Part shown: positions 1 to 11,317 of the stretch, one piece after another
Layout: every line of letters begins with the position of its first letter
Position numbering within the stretch: the stretch's first letter is position 1
NCBI GenBank assembly: GCA_023014485.1
Contig: JAJOZX010000482.1
Coordinates: 62,001 to 126,000, forward strand
Reading direction: 5' to 3'
Length of the DNA stretch: 64,000 bases
From: Bathynomus jamesi
Lineage: Eukaryota > Arthropoda > Malacostraca > Isopoda > Cirolanidae
The notes under the pieces: generated by a model
Seen by the model: the letters and a program-made list of their open reading frames with translations, nothing else
Database searches by the model: none
Told to the model about the DNA's origin: nothing
Made by a program: the position numbers and the translations under genes

Positions 1-1184
1 TTAATCCCAGAGCTCTGTTTGTTCCATGTGGGGCTCATTCTCTGAATTTGCTTGTGGCCGATGCTGCTAAGGGATCTATTGATGCCACAAGTTACTTTGG
101 CATCTTGCAGAAGCTTTACAACTTGTTTTCAGCCTCCACACAACGATGGGCCATTTTGAAAAACATGTGAACATCACATTGAAGATGTGGTCTGATACAA
201 GGTGGGAAAGCAAGATCAAGAGTGTGGAGCCCCTGAGATATCAGGCAGCTGCAGTGAGAGATGCACTGATCGAGGTGAGGGACCACACCAAAGACTGTAA
301 TAAAGGTCGAGGCTCAATCTCTGTCAGAGGAGGTTGGGTCATACCGCTTCGCCATTTGTTCAGTGGTGTGGCATGACCTGTTGTGCCAAATTCAGCATGT
401 GAGCAAGCAGATGCAGTCTCCTAGCATGCACGTTGATGTTGCAGTAAATCTCCTAAAAAAAACAGAGAGAGGTCTCCGCAATTACAGGGCAACAGGTTTT
501 GTGGCTGCACAAATGGCAGCCACAGATATCTGTGAACAAATGAATGTGGAGGCTGTGTTAAAACAAAAACGGCTGAGGTCCACAAAGCGGCACTTCTCCT
601 ATGAAGCATCTGATGAGCCCTTGATTGATGCTTTGAAGAAGCTGGAGGTGACAATTTTTCAATGCAGTGGTTGATGCTGCAACCTCAGCCATTCAGGAAA
701 GATTTTCCACGTTGGAAATTGTGGGAGAGAAGTTTGGAGTGCTGACACATTTCCAAAATCTCACATTTGAGGAGCTGACAGAACAATGTGTGAACCTTAG
801 TACTACACTACACTTTAAGGGACAATCTGACTTGGATGGCAGAGAGCTTGCACAGGAGCTGAAGAACTTGCCTGACTTGCCATCAAAGACCATATCCTTG
901 CTTGAACTGCTGACATTTATCCATGAAAGGGAGCTCTCTGAAATATATCCAAATTTGTGGCTGCTCTCAGAATTGGTCTTACTCTTCCAGTCACTGTTGC
1001 TGAAGCAGAGAGGAGCTTTTCAAAGCTGAAGCTCATCAAATCCTACCTGAGGTCAACTATGTCACAGGAACGCCTTACCGGTCTGGCCATCATCAGTATA
1101 AATCATACAATTGCTGAGCAGATTTCATATGATGATTTAATTCATGACTTTGCATCAAGGAAGGTAAGAAGAGTCAGGCTTTAG
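1..1184 (+). pseudogene. hAT transposase, ZMYM1/DUF4371-like, frameshifted
   Basis: Decayed C-terminal two thirds of a hAT transposase of the zinc-finger-MYM-1-like type. Visible from the left are a C-x-x-H motif (PCGAHSLNL, near 27-56), a SDTRWESK motif (about 190-215), and a C-terminal dimerisation domain (ERSFSKLKLIKSYLRSTMSQ, about 1009-1070). The reading frame breaks near 300-370, 655-670 and 957-1020, so no functional protein is possible. The N-terminal part lies upstream of the window. The related element at 19990-22754 has the same architecture. The family assignment rests on motif recognition only. Confidence 0.8.
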
Positions 1185-1446
1185 ATGGCAGTTGTGCTGT
1201 GGTGCAATTTATTTTGTTTCTTGTTCAAAGTGTAGCATAATAATTACCCTCTCTTAAGTGTCTTATTCTATTTATGTGATAGAGCATTTGTACAATTTAG
1301 AAATTTGATTCTCTAGTTTATTTATGGCAGTTGTGCAATTTAATTTGTATTTTTCCTGTTCATAGTATCATAATTACATTCTCTTAAGTGAGTTATTCTA
1401 TTTACGTGATGAAGGATTTGTAAAATTCAGAAATTTGAGTCTTTGT
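1185..1446 (+). repeat. tandem duplication of about 140 bp in the hAT 3' region
   Basis: Two diverged copies, about 1185-1315 and 1324-1446. Both run from a TATGGCAGTTGTG-like start through TCTCTTAAGTG and TTATTCTATTTA to AGAAATTTGA. They lie between the transposase stop and the right terminus of the hAT element. No coding content is seen. Confidence 0.7.
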
Positions 1447-1612
1447 TTGGTTCTGAAGTTCCAACAATTAGTCCAATAAAAAGTTATTTTGTGAAAGAGT
1501 TATGTCTGTCCTTTATTTTGGGGGGATTCGAATGTGTGTGTGTTGGCGAACAGGGGGGGGGCGCTGAAGGTGAGGTTCGCCCAGGGCGTCATGTAAGCTA
1601 GGACCGCCACTG

Positions 1613-2041
1613 GGCGAAAGGACGCAACTGGAGAAGGGACGAGAACAGACACCGAAGAAAGATCCCCACCAGCAAGTACGCTCTCGACAATTATACAGGA
1701 AGGAGAAAAGAGACTCTCTAATAACTAGCAGTAAGTGACTAATTGTGTTTTTAACCCAGCAAATTAAACTCATTAAATTAAGCTGGGTCAGACAACTTAG
1801 GCCTACATTGTGGCCTAAGACCCAGCATCAACTCATAGCTTAACAAAGGTGAAGGTAGATTGCCCTAACCTAGTTTGGTGAGGAATCCTACTGTGGACCT
1901 CAATTTATCTGCCCGCTCTGGACCATTTCCGGAATCTCTAGGCTGACCCCTACAAGGCTAGACTTAATCTACTCTATAGTTAGACTGGAGATATAAGGGG
2001 TGGGTTAATTGTGGACCAATTCATACAGAGCATTTTTCACA
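1613..2041 (+). repeat. 5' LTR of BEL/Pao element (3' portion)
   Basis: Bases 1613-2041 are repeated nearly identically at 8434-8862. The very high similarity of the two LTR copies points to a fairly recent insertion. The 5' half of this LTR is displaced out of the window by the hAT insertion at 1-1612. The LTR ends in TTTTTCACA. Confidence 0.9.
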
Positions 2042-2042
2042 T

Positions 2043-2060
2043 TGGTGGTCCGTGTGTGGG
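2043..2060 (+). promoter_or_regulatory. putative primer-binding site of BEL/Pao element
   Basis: TGGTGGTCCGTGTGTGGG begins two bases after the 5' LTR and starts with TGG, complementary to a tRNA 3' CCA. The priming tRNA is not identified. Confidence 0.5.
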
Positions 2061-2357
2061 GAATAAACAAACCTTAACCTTACTTAACAAAAATTACAGA
2101 ATTAGGCTAAATGGTCTAGCCTAAGCCTAACCTAATCAAGCCTAATTAGGTCTACAACCTAGGGCCTAACTAGGAAACATTTACATTTAAGGAGTCTCAT
2201 TCTCTTATAAGCTTAGACCTGAGCGACACATAAGAACTTGGGGGGGATTAAACCAAATTTAAAACTTGACTGTTTTGTCTGTGCTCTCTCTTCTCTGGTA
2301 ATTTCTTCTTGTCCTCTATTTCATTACGATCCCCAGTTAAACAATTTTGACTTAAAC

Positions 2358-3228
2358 ATGGACAGTGCGGAATTGAAAAAGTTAAAAAAGAAAAGGGGGG
2401 CAAAGTTGGGAGCTGTTACAAAGGCCGTGAACACTTTTAACAATATTACACAACCAGGTAAGGAAGATTTAGAGTGTAATTCTTAAATTGGAAACTAAAA
2501 AGAAGGAAATAATAGCCATTGATGAGAGTATTTCAGAGTTAGTTGAATCCGAAATGGCTGAAGAACAATTGATAGACCTTTACGCTGATAATGATGATCA
2601 GGTAATCTCAATTGAACAGCAAATAAGGAGACTACGGTCTCGTTTGACTGACTTAACACCAAATAAACCTAATTCTGATTTTAATCAAAGTAGAGCTAAC
2701 CTTCAACAAAATTTAAGTGGCATGCTAAATCCTGAGTCACAAGAATTGAGGGCTCAGTTACCCATTTTGCTAGTACCAACATTTGAAGGGGACACGGTAC
2801 AATTCCCATCTTTCATTGACAAATTTGAGAGTTTAATAGGTAATAAACCTTATATTTCAACTGTTGATAAGTTTAGCTACTTAACTAGTTTCCTTAAAGG
2901 CCCAGCCTATAACCTGATAGCCTATTTACCAGCCGTAGGGAATTCATATGAAGTAGCTATTGATCTCTTAAAACGTAATTACATTAATAAAGATGAGATT
3001 GTATATGAATTATCTCAACAAATTTTTGATTTTGCACCCATAAAAGATAACCATAGTGATATGGAAAATTTTTATACAAAATTAGAAGCTATTATAGGAC
3101 AACTGGTTAGCAATGAGATAGATATTAAAGCTTCATCTTGGATTATACAAGGCATAGTTCTTAGGTGCCTTCCTTTGAGGGTTAAAGATATTTTAATTCT
3201 AAAGACGGAGAAAATTATCCTAATCTGA
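2358..3228 (+). pseudogene. gag: BEL/Pao gag
   Basis: Gag begins at ATG 2358 (MDSAELKKLKKKRGAKLG) and runs to about 2480, where a frameshift moves it into the frame closed at 3228. A coiled-coil-like charged region comes first. A DUF1759-like capsid segment follows, with motifs LVPTFEGDTVQFPSFIDKF, VDKFSYLTSFLKGPA and AIDLLKRNY, typical of arthropod BEL/Pao gag. A further frame break near 3200 separates it from the nucleocapsid part. In an active element it would form the particle that packages element RNA; here it cannot be translated whole. Confidence 0.85.
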
Positions 3229-3271
3229 AAGTATCAGAAAACACTTTCCCAATATCCTAACTAATTACAAA

Positions 3272-4320
3272 TTGAGAGATATTCCAACACAAAATAAGAC
3301 CCAGACTATGGATAAACCAAAGACTGTTCCCAGAGACCAACTAGCTACACCCAAACAGACAAAACTTGATATGGTAGAATCAAATGTGACCAACTGTAAT
3401 ACACGAACACCTACAGTACAGAACTTTAATGTAACTGCTGCCTCAACTTACACACTACATTGCAAATTTTGTGCAAGTAATGAACACAGTAGTACTGGGT
3501 GTGACAAATATTCAGACTTTAACCAAAGAGCTAAAAGATGTGAACAGTTGAACCTATGTAAAAAGTGTACTGGCCAGGGACATTATAAGAAAGACTGTAA
3601 ATCTAGGTTAAGATTCAAGTGTAAGTTTTGTAAAAGTTTACGACATGTCTCATCAATGTGTGATTCACCAAAGTGTCCAAACAATAGTACTCAAACTCAA
3701 AAGATACCTCCATCAAACAAAGGTAATCAAGAAAATGCCACTTTCATGGGACATTCTGTTTGTTCAAACAACGTAACAAGAAACACTGAGATTCTTTTAC
3801 CAACTATTACTTTGGACTTAGTGAATAGTGAGGGTAGCACCACTCCAGTGAGATGTCTTATAGACTGTTGTTCTCAACAAACATTTGTTTCGCAAAATGT
3901 AGTTAATAAATTGGGTTTGACACCAAACCCGAATGAACAAAACCTCAATATTGCATCCTTTGTTAAGGATAACTCGGACAAAAATAGCTATAAGACAATT
4001 GACCTGGAACTACATTTAGAAAATAAATTAGAGAAAATTGACGGAGTTATTATTTCTAAAGTAGGACAAAACAAACTGGTTATACCCAAACTAGAAAAAC
4101 CATAAATCATTTGGGAAAACACTACAAAATAGCTGATAGACATATCACAAACAACACAGTAGCTAACATTGAAATGTTAATGGGGGAAGATTATATTAAT
4201 CTTATTCATAAGGGCATAGTGAAGATAGGTAATGGTATAGCTATTCAGACTCCATCAGGGATAGCCCCTTTGGGTGACCTATCCAAATACAACCTAGACC
4301 TAAACCAAAATAGTTCATGA
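3272..4320 (+). pseudogene. BEL/Pao nucleocapsid zinc knuckles and aspartic protease
   Basis: The first frame (to 4105) carries a CCHC zinc knuckle (CKKCTGQGHYKKDC, about 3559-3600) and cysteine pairs just before and after it (CKFCASNEHSS, CKFCKSLRHVSSMC). A DUF1758-like protease follows, with VRCLIDCCSQQTFVSQ at about 3850-3890. Retroviral-type proteases need D-S/T-G at this site. Here it reads D-C-C, so the essential glycine is lost. The protease C-terminal half continues in a second frame, 4111-4320 (MLMGEDYINLI). Stops and shifts near 4105 and 4320 break it. Confidence 0.8.
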
Positions 4321-4332
4321 CCAACAAATACT

Positions 4333-6139
4333 ATGTGCCTCAACTCAGTCCTACATAACACCTGTAAGAATAGCAACACTTTGAATAATATTATCTCAAC
4401 TGAGAACATTAATTCATCATTATCAAATGAAACTTTGGATGAGGCAATTCAAACTTTATGGTTACTAGAATCTGTGGGTATACATGACACAAATCAAACT
4501 TCAGAAGATCAGTTAATGGTAGAAAGATTTGAAGACACCATTCAGTGCAAAGACAATAGTTATTTTGTTGAGTTACCTTGGAAAATAAATTGTCCAACTT
4601 TAAGAGACAATCTCAAAGTAGCTAAAGGACATTTATATAAAGTAATGAAAAAACTCAAACAAGATAATAATATTCAAACATATAATGATGTCTTCAAAGA
4701 ACAGCTACAGAAAGGCTTCATTGAAGAAGTAACAAATAACCCTTTAAAAAAGATGGTTGTCATTATTTAACCCACAGGGGGGTTTATCGACAAGATGCCC
4801 CAACAACAAAACTCAGAGTAGTATATAACTGTAGCCTCAAAGACAGTGATAAACACAGTTTGAATGATTGCCTGATTGAGGGTCCTAATCTCATTTCTGA
4901 CCTTGTAAAGATCTTACTGAGGTTCAGGTTAGATAAATATGCCGTACAAAGTGACATTTCAAAGGCATTTTTGAGAATAAATCTTAAAAATGAATATGAT
5001 AAGAACCAACTTAGGTTCTTATGGTTCAAGGATCCATTTGATTTGAATAAAGGGTTCATAACCTATAGATTTAATGTTGTGTTGTTTCGAGCCAATTGCT
5101 CACCTAGCCTATTAGCATTGACAATTGGACATCATTTGAACCAGTTTAATAACTCTTTAACATTGAACTTCCTTAAGGAACATTTTTACGTAGACAATCT
5201 AATAGGCTCAACAACAACAAAATCTGAATTATCTGAAGTCTATGAACACTCTCAAAACATTATGCAACAAGGTAACTTTGAACTTAGAGAGTGGATTTCA
5301 AACGATGAGGATTTAAACAAAAAGATTTTAAAGGATAATAATGGTCTTACTGAGCCATCAGACAGAGTTAAAACTTTAGGTATGAACTGGTATTTAGATG
5401 CAACTTCTAACAGTCATGATTCAATCTGTACTAAAGGTTTTAAACTTGATGAGGAAGCAAATACTAAAAGACAAATATTATCAGAGGCTTCCAAAATTTT
5501 TGATCCTATGGGTCTATTCCTGCCTTCAACAATAAAATCAAAGATTCTCCTCCAAGAAATTTGGAGGACAAATGTTGGGTGGGATGATCCAATAACAAAT
5601 GAAAATAAAAAATCTTGGAAGAAGTTAGCTGCTGATTTAACAAAAGTGCAGAACATTAAAATTCAAAGGTGCTGTTGGTTTAAGGATAAGCCCCAGAGAC
5701 TTCATGTGTTTGCTGATGCAAGCACACAAGCTTATGGGTGCTGTGCGTATCTTGTAAGTCCTACAGAAAGTCATCTAATTTATGCAAAAGGGAAAGTTGC
5801 ACCTCTCAAACCTACCCGAACCATACCTCAATTGGAACTATTGGCTGCTGCATTAGCCATTAAAACCATTTCATTGCTTAAGGATGCTTACCATGATGTG
5901 AACATAACTGATATCCACATCTGGCTTGACAGTCAGATTTGTCTTGCCTGGATACGGAATATAGCATTAATAGTAAGAATATCTTTGTAAGAAATAGGCT
6001 AAAAGAAATAGCTGAAGCTAATGAAAGCCTACAAGTAAACTTTCACTATGTTCCAACTAAACAAAATCCAGCAGACTTTCTGACCAGAGGTTTCCTACAA
6101 GTTGTTGAAGTCAAACAAAACTTGGTTTATGGGACCTAA
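4333..6139 (+). pseudogene. pol: BEL/Pao reverse transcriptase and RNase H
   Basis: 4333-4770 holds the linker and RT fingers. 4860-5990 holds the palm and RNase H. Visible RT motifs are SDISKAFLRI (first catalytic aspartate), FRANCSPSLLAL (FGASCSPFLL-like in relatives) and FYVDNLIGS, where YVDN stands in place of the usual YVDD. RNase H residues follow: HVFADAST, LELLAAALA, WLDSQICLAWI, and NPADFLTRG in the overlapping frame 5939-6139. Frame breaks lie near 4770-4860 and 5960. The protein would copy the element RNA into DNA. The whole gene is inactive. Confidence 0.9.
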
Positions 6140-7367
6140 GTGGCTCTGTAATACAGACCAATGGCCTGTGGAACAAGTTAACTTGACATTAAATTTAATC
6201 TTTTCAAATGAAAAGGTTGAACCAATCACTAATTATGAACGTTATTCTGATTTCAGTAAACTTGTCAGGGTCACAGCCTACTGTTTGAGGTTTGCTCACA
6301 ACTGTTTAACTACAATTAAACAACAGCTAAATAAAAACAATCATAATTATACAGAAGTTGCAACCAAATACTGGATAGGCCATGCACAACAAAAAGAGTA
6401 CAATAAAGAGTTAGAATTCTTGACTAATGGGAAACAAACAAAAGAACCTGTACCATCAGTAGTTGTGGATCTAAACTTGTTCAGAGATGAGGAAGGCCTT
6501 CTAAGGTGTAAAGGGAGATTAGACAAATCAAAACTGTCATACAAAAGCAAACATCCAATCCTTTTACCTAGATTTAACTATTTGACAACATTAATCATCA
6601 GAAAAACACACAATGATGTATATCATATGGGGGTACCACAGACACTAACTACATTAAGAAAAACATATTGGATACCCAAGGGAAGGATCACTGTTAAAAC
6701 AGTCCTGAGTGAGTGTGTCACATGTAGGCGTATTCATGCTAGGCCCTATAGGAAACCAAATCCTCCTGCTTTGCCAGAGGAGAGAGTTACTCTCAACAGA
6801 CCCTTTGAGACTGTAGGCATTGACTATACAGGAGCATTGACTGTAGGGGTGGGTGACACTGAACAAAAAATGTACATTGTACTGTTTACATGTGCTGCCT
6901 CACGAGCTGTTTATCTGGATGTTGTGGAGGACCTTACAGCAGAATCTTTTGTTGCTGTCTTTAAGAGATTCTGTGCACGACATTCAGTACCAAAGACAGT
7001 TTGGACTGACAATGCCACATATTTCAAGGCTGGTGAACAAGTCATCCACGACTTGTTAAGCAATGAACTCACACAATTATATATACAAAATTCAAACATA
7101 AAGTGGAAGTATATTCCGGTTGCCTCTCCTTGGTATGGTTCTATCTGGGAGAGGAATATACAAACAGTAAAGAATTGCTTGAAGAAAGCAATTGGTAAAA
7201 AACAGATACACTTATTTGAGTTGCTCACTCTCCTGGCTGAGATTGAGAACATCATCAACAATAGACCACTCACTTATGTGAGTGACAACATTAATGACCC
7301 GGAACCATTAACTCCAAATCATTTGATTCGGGAGAACAAGTTAGTCTCCTGCCGGACTACAATATAG
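6102..7367 (+). pseudogene. BEL/Pao integrase
   Basis: Long open frame with an HHCC zinc-binding segment (HNDVYHMG, then CVTCRRIHARPY, about 6610-6745) and a DDE core: VGIDYTG (about 6817), VWTDNATYF (about 7000), and SPWYGSIWERNIQTVKN (about 7126-7175) with the catalytic glutamate in WER. Catalytic residues are retained, so this is the best preserved part of the element. It overlaps the RNase H frame by a shift near 6110 and is cut by a frameshift near 7345. Confidence 0.9.
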
Positions 7368-7906
7368 ACTCTTCAGAAGACCCAAACTGGACTCAACGAC
7401 ATGATGAGCTCCAGACTAAGTTACAACATTTAACTAGAGTTAAAGCTCATTTTATTAAACAGTGGAAAACTGAGTACTTGATGGGTCTAAGGGAGAGACA
7501 TAAACAAATGACTAAGAAGGATTGGTCTGACACAATTAAGGTAGGGGACCTTGTTCTCATACATGACAGTACTCCAAGACAATACTGGCCTCTGGCTAGA
7601 GTTTTAGAACTCAGACCAGGGGCAGACGGGGTAACAAGAGTGGTCAAATTAAGGACTTCAACGGGTGACACAACAAGAGACATTTCTCTTTGTACCTTTA
7701 GAGTCTGGACCCAAAACAATGGACTTGGAGAACCTTCTCCACTGACAGTAACAACTGGAGACACTGAACTTCCACTAACTATTCCTTTGACAGTAGGAGT
7801 GGTAACGCATCCTACTACAACATTGACAGACACAAGACCTCAGCGACAAACAGCATTAAAGGCGCGACTAGTTTTGCAACAAAAAATAGATGCTGGGGAA
7901 TTGTAA
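7368..7906 (+). pseudogene. BEL/Pao integrase C-terminal (DUF5641-like) region
   Basis: After the frameshift near 7345 the same polypeptide continues (WTQRHDELQTKLQHLTR), then IKVGDLVLIHDSTPRQYWPL and GVTRVVKLRTSTGDTTRDI. This is the DUF5641-like domain that closes BEL/Pao polyproteins and probably helps target binding. It ends at a stop at 7904-7906, about 130 bp before the 3' LTR. Confidence 0.85.
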
Positions 7907-8009
7907 TTTTATCTTCTAACTTTCACTTTCTTTTTCTTATGGTAAAGACCATAGACAGTTTCATCCTATGGATGTATATTTTCTCTTCTAATTAAATGCT
8001 ACACCTTCT

Positions 8010-8033
8010 CCATGAGAAGGTGAGGATAGGCAC
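8010..8033 (+). promoter_or_regulatory. polypurine tract before the 3' LTR
   Basis: The purine-rich stretch GAGAAGGTGAGGATAGG lies immediately upstream of the proposed LTR start TGTTAATCAGATTAACA. This is where plus-strand DNA priming would occur. Confidence 0.5.
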
Positions 8034-8862
8034 TGTTAATCAGATTAACAGGCATTTACAGTCAAATAGTTAGCTAGTCTACACTCAGACATAAAAATTG
8101 GTGACAATGACACCAAAATTTTTATCTCCCGGGGCCCCCAGTATATGGAAAACTGATGAGTGGGTAGTTGGGAGGTAACGAAAATGGTTCACTGAGTAGG
8201 TAGGTAGTTAATCTAACAATTATTAAATTCCTTTTATGTCAATAACTGGGTGGATGAAACCAATTGGTTGCTCACCAGAGTTATTCTCCACACTAGTATA
8301 TTTATATTGTGTGACAAGAGCGTGCTCGGTAATAGATATACATTACCGATCAACCAACCGAAAACAAACCAAGACAACGCTGGTGGAAAAAGCCCCGCGA
8401 AGGAAGACAAAGGAGAACGAAAACGAGGAACGGGGCGAAAGGACGCAACTGGAGAAGGGACGAGAACAGACACCGAAGAAAGATCCCCACCAGCAAGTAC
8501 GCTCTCGACAATTATACAGGAAGGAGAAAAGAGACTCTCTAATAACTAGCAGTAAGTGACTAATTGTGTTTTTAACCCAGCAAATTAAACTCATTAAATT
8601 AAGCTGGGTCAGACAACTTAGGCCTACATTGTGGCCTAAGACCCAGCATCAACTCATAGCTTAACAAAGGTGAAGGTAGATTGCCCTAACCTAGTTTGGT
8701 GAGGAATCCTACTGTGGACCTCAATTTATCTGCCCGCTCTGGACCATTTCCGGAATCTCTAGGCTGACCCCTACAAGGCTAGACTTAATCTACTCTATAG
8801 TTAGACTGGAGATATAAGGGGTGGGTTAATTGTGGACCAATTCATACAGAGCATTTTTCACA
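8034..8862 (+). repeat. 3' LTR of BEL/Pao element
   Basis: The end is fixed by the match to the 5' LTR (both stop after TTTTTCACA). The start at 8034 is chosen because it begins TG directly after a polypurine tract, giving about 829 bp. Only bases 8434-8862 can be compared with the truncated 5' LTR. The part 8300-8600 is rich in purines on the plus strand and gives misleading open frames in several phases. Confidence 0.75.
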
Positions 8863-9753
8863 TTTACGTGCTGCCCATGCAGCCCATTACTATTTAAAGA
8901 CTTATTTATATGCACTTACCGAAACATGAGTCTTCAAATTGCAACACGAAGACGGGTCAGCACTAATGAATACACCAGGTTTTGAAGGGCACAAGAGACA
9001 CAAGCAAGATAATTTAAGTCGCTCATCACAATTCGCAATCTTAAAATATTTACCGCAAGTTATTAGGACTGATTTTGACCAGTTGGTATCTTTAATTTTA
9101 TGGAAATGATTTTCTGTCGCGTCATTTTCACCAGGTTGTTCCTTTTGTGGCTCACTCCCTGACGCGTTATTATTACTATTAATATCTTCACTCATTATCG
9201 CACAACTACTCGGCGTGACGTCTACTTAATGAGTGACTGATTGATAAGAAATGCCTCGGGGGACCAAGAGGAATCGCTGCGTTACAAGTATGAACCTGTT
9301 TAAACTCAACACCGAGTGGGCGTGGCCAATAGTGTTGCAACACCAATGAGCGTTTCTATATTATATGAGAGTTTCTATATATGAGCGTTTCTATATTATG
9401 GTTAATTAATCTCAATAACACAAGTAAAACGTGTTTAAACGTTGCGCCGTACTGTGTGACGTGACCAGTAGAGTAGTACTGTCATTAAATAAATATTTAA
9501 TAATATTATTATTTATGTATATTCATAAATATAACTCAGTATTGTCATATAACATCCATTTAATATTTAAAAATTCTTAAATGTATCGATGTGTACGATT
9601 TTCGATTTTTTTCGATACATTTAAGAAAATTGACCTTAGCGATACCGATAAATCGATACTTTTGTCAAGTAGCTAAAGCGATACCGATACCGATACAAAA
9701 GTATCGATCGATACGTATCGGCGATACATGTATCTAGATACTGCCCATCACTG
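8863..9753 (-). mobile_element. BED-finger hAT transposon, 5' part
   Basis: Minus-strand element whose terminus is CAGTGATGGGCAGTA (reverse complement of 9739-9753). The subterminal region 9590-9740 is packed with TATCGATAC/GATACCGATA palindromic words, as hAT transposase-binding regions often are. The rest of the element was displaced by the BEL/Pao insertion at 8862. On its other side it directly joins LINE coding sequence at 9754, so it inserted into that LINE. Confidence 0.75.
8920..9195 (-). pseudogene. first coding exon of a BED zinc-finger hAT transposase
   Basis: Starts at ATG 9195 (MSEDINSNNNASGSE), with a polar N-terminus and then a BED-like finger: KYFKIANCDERLKLSCLCLLC, with CLCLLC supplying cysteines and NLKTHVS the first histidine. 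The exon ends at 8920 in CG followed by GTAAGTG, a near-consensus 5' splice site, so the second half of the finger would be on a downstream exon. That exon is missing because the BEL/Pao element lies beyond 8862. The remnant cannot make a transposase. Confidence 0.65.
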
Positions 9754-9874
9754 GTTGTGATAGGCATGATCTACCTGATCGGAATCCATGCTGATTTTCG
9801 TTGAAGCTTTCCCGTGTCTCTAGGAAATCATAAATTTTCTCTCTAACTATTCTTTCAAATACTTTGGTGAGGTG

Positions 9875-11317
9875 CAGGGTTGGTACCCAAAAACCCAAAC
9901 CCCAAAAACCACCCAAAAACCCAAGACAAAAAACCCACCCAAAAACCCAGCAAAAACCCAACCTAAAAACCCACATCAATTTACTTCTCATAAACTTATT
10001 TTTAACCTGGCATTTTTTTATAATATGGTTATGCAGTCTTATATATTAACAACTATAAACTATAATTAATGTGATAAGGACATTATAAACTAAAATTTCC
10101 AGAAATTATTTATTTGACATGTTTCATTATGAACCTTATATCTAATACTGTATCTAATTTATCTATCTTCTAATTGGCTACCTATATCTAAAAATAAATC
10201 ATGTTTCTTTTCAGCTTTATAATTTAAATAATTTAAGTGGTACCTACAGTAATATTGAATTATTGATCAGTATGTTCAGCATCTTTTGACCTTAGGTGGC
10301 GGTAGATTCGAACCAACATTTCTGCCTTTTCTTTCCCTAACCTATTTCGCATTTTACTCCATACCAAGCCAAACGTTGTACTTCCAGCATCTAATGCTGA
10401 AATCAGATATGGCTTTTTTCCATTATGAATACTGTGCGCAATAATAGGATCATTACCTACTGAACTCTAGTCATCTTGTATAAGGGTAACGGTACAATCA
10501 TCAAGATTAAGGTCATTCTTCATTTCATGGATTACTTCATCATTAACTTTTATTAACAGATCAGATGCCAACCTTTTCCTGTTTGGTGGTTCATATCCTG
10601 ATCTTAGACCTTTGATTAATTTTAATTCTTTATTTTCTAAAACGTTGAAGGGTATGTTAGCTGAAAAAAAGAACCTTGCAACTTGTAAATCTAATTCTTC
10701 CTTTTGGTCCACAGTCGTTCTTATCACAAATGGTGTAATTGATCTTTGCCTTTTATGCTTTATTGGTGTTGAATGACAGAATGTGGATGATGAAGAACCT
10801 GCACTGGTGTCACTCATTTCAGGCACATTTTCACTTATAATCTTTGGATCATCTTTGCCAGAAGCCAAAGTTGGAGGAAGTGAATCAGTTTCAACTGATG
10901 CTCCAAATTCGACTCTCGGCATACCTCTTGCCTCATTTTCAAAACATTCCACTTTTCTTTTACTGCATTTCTCTAGATGATGTTTCACTCTCTCAATTTT
11001 TTGAGTGATACTTTCTTTGCAATAATTGCATAGTACTCTAGTAGGCTGATCACTTAATAAAGTCACCTCGTCCCATTCGCTAGCTTTAGATCTTCCACCT
11101 CTATAACTCTTTGAGTTTGGCATCTTAAAAATTTAAATTTGAGGTAGATAAATAAATTAATAAAATAATAGATATATTAGGCACTACATAATTATTGAAC
11201 CTTTCTAAAAAAAATTTTAACCCATCAAAAAACCAAAAACCAAAAACCCAGCAAAAGCCCGCAAAAACCCAGTTGAGTTGAGTTTTTTGTGAAAAACCCG
11301 GGGGTTTGCCAACCCTG
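9875..11317 (-). mobile_element. hAT transposon, internally deleted, with exact target duplication
   Basis: Terminal inverted repeats CAGGGTTGG...CCAACCCTG (9875 and 11317), with ends rich in AAAACCCA repeats. Flanking 8-bp copies GTGAGGTG at 9867-9874 and 11318-11325 are identical, as expected for hAT. Length 1443 bp, too short for a complete hAT, so most of the transposase is deleted. Its host sequence is a LINE. Confidence 0.9.
10267..11123 (-). pseudogene. BED-finger hAT transposase N-terminal half with premature stop
   Basis: ATG at 11123 (MPNSKSYRGGRSKASEWDEV). A BED-type finger follows (RVLCNYCKESITQKIERVKHHLEKC: C-x2-C then H-x4-C). Then a serine-rich linker, and a hAT N-domain ending in DLNLDDCTVTLIQDD at 10467. 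The next codon is TAG. After it the frame continues SSVGNDPIIAHSIHNGKKP, matching the usual D-x-W-S motif if the stop were tryptophan. So a single-base nonsense change closes the frame. Coding similarity ends near 10267, where the catalytic core has been deleted. Confidence 0.75.

Larger units (their letters stand above)
1..1612 (+). mobile_element. hAT DNA transposon, right part
   Basis: The window opens inside a hAT element whose right terminus is the 15 bases ending at 1612 (reverse complement CAGTGGCGGTCCTAG, a typical hAT end). The next bases, GGCGAAAG (1613-1620), match the intact 3' LTR copy at 8434-8441. So this hAT landed in the 5' LTR of the BEL/Pao element, and GGCGAAAG is the predicted 8-bp target duplication. 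The left end and the other duplication copy lie outside the window. Confidence 0.8.
1613..8862 (+). mobile_element. BEL/Pao LTR retrotransposon
   Basis: Order of parts: remaining 5' LTR, primer-binding site, gag, protease, reverse transcriptase, RNase H, integrase, polypurine tract, 3' LTR. This order and the domain types (DUF1759-like gag, DUF1758-like protease, Pao-type RT) fit BEL/Pao. At least seven frame breaks make it inactive. No envelope gene is seen. The element sits inside a BED-finger hAT (8863-9753), and its own 5' LTR is disrupted by a hAT. The probable 5-bp target duplication copy after the 3' LTR is TTTAC (8863-8867); its partner is outside the window. Confidence 0.9.

Noticed and set aside
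3559..3660. Zinc knuckles as a host CNBP-type gene
   Set aside because: They lie between gag and protease of an LTR element with both LTRs present.
8343..8594. Minus-strand frame, also seen at 1513-1773, as a conserved gene
   Set aside because: Both are the same LTR segment read on the opposite strand; the repetition reflects the two LTR copies.
1613..8862. Endogenous retrovirus with envelope
   Set aside because: Coding ends with the DUF5641-like region at 7906, and only about 130 bp remain before the 3' LTR. There is no envelope gene.
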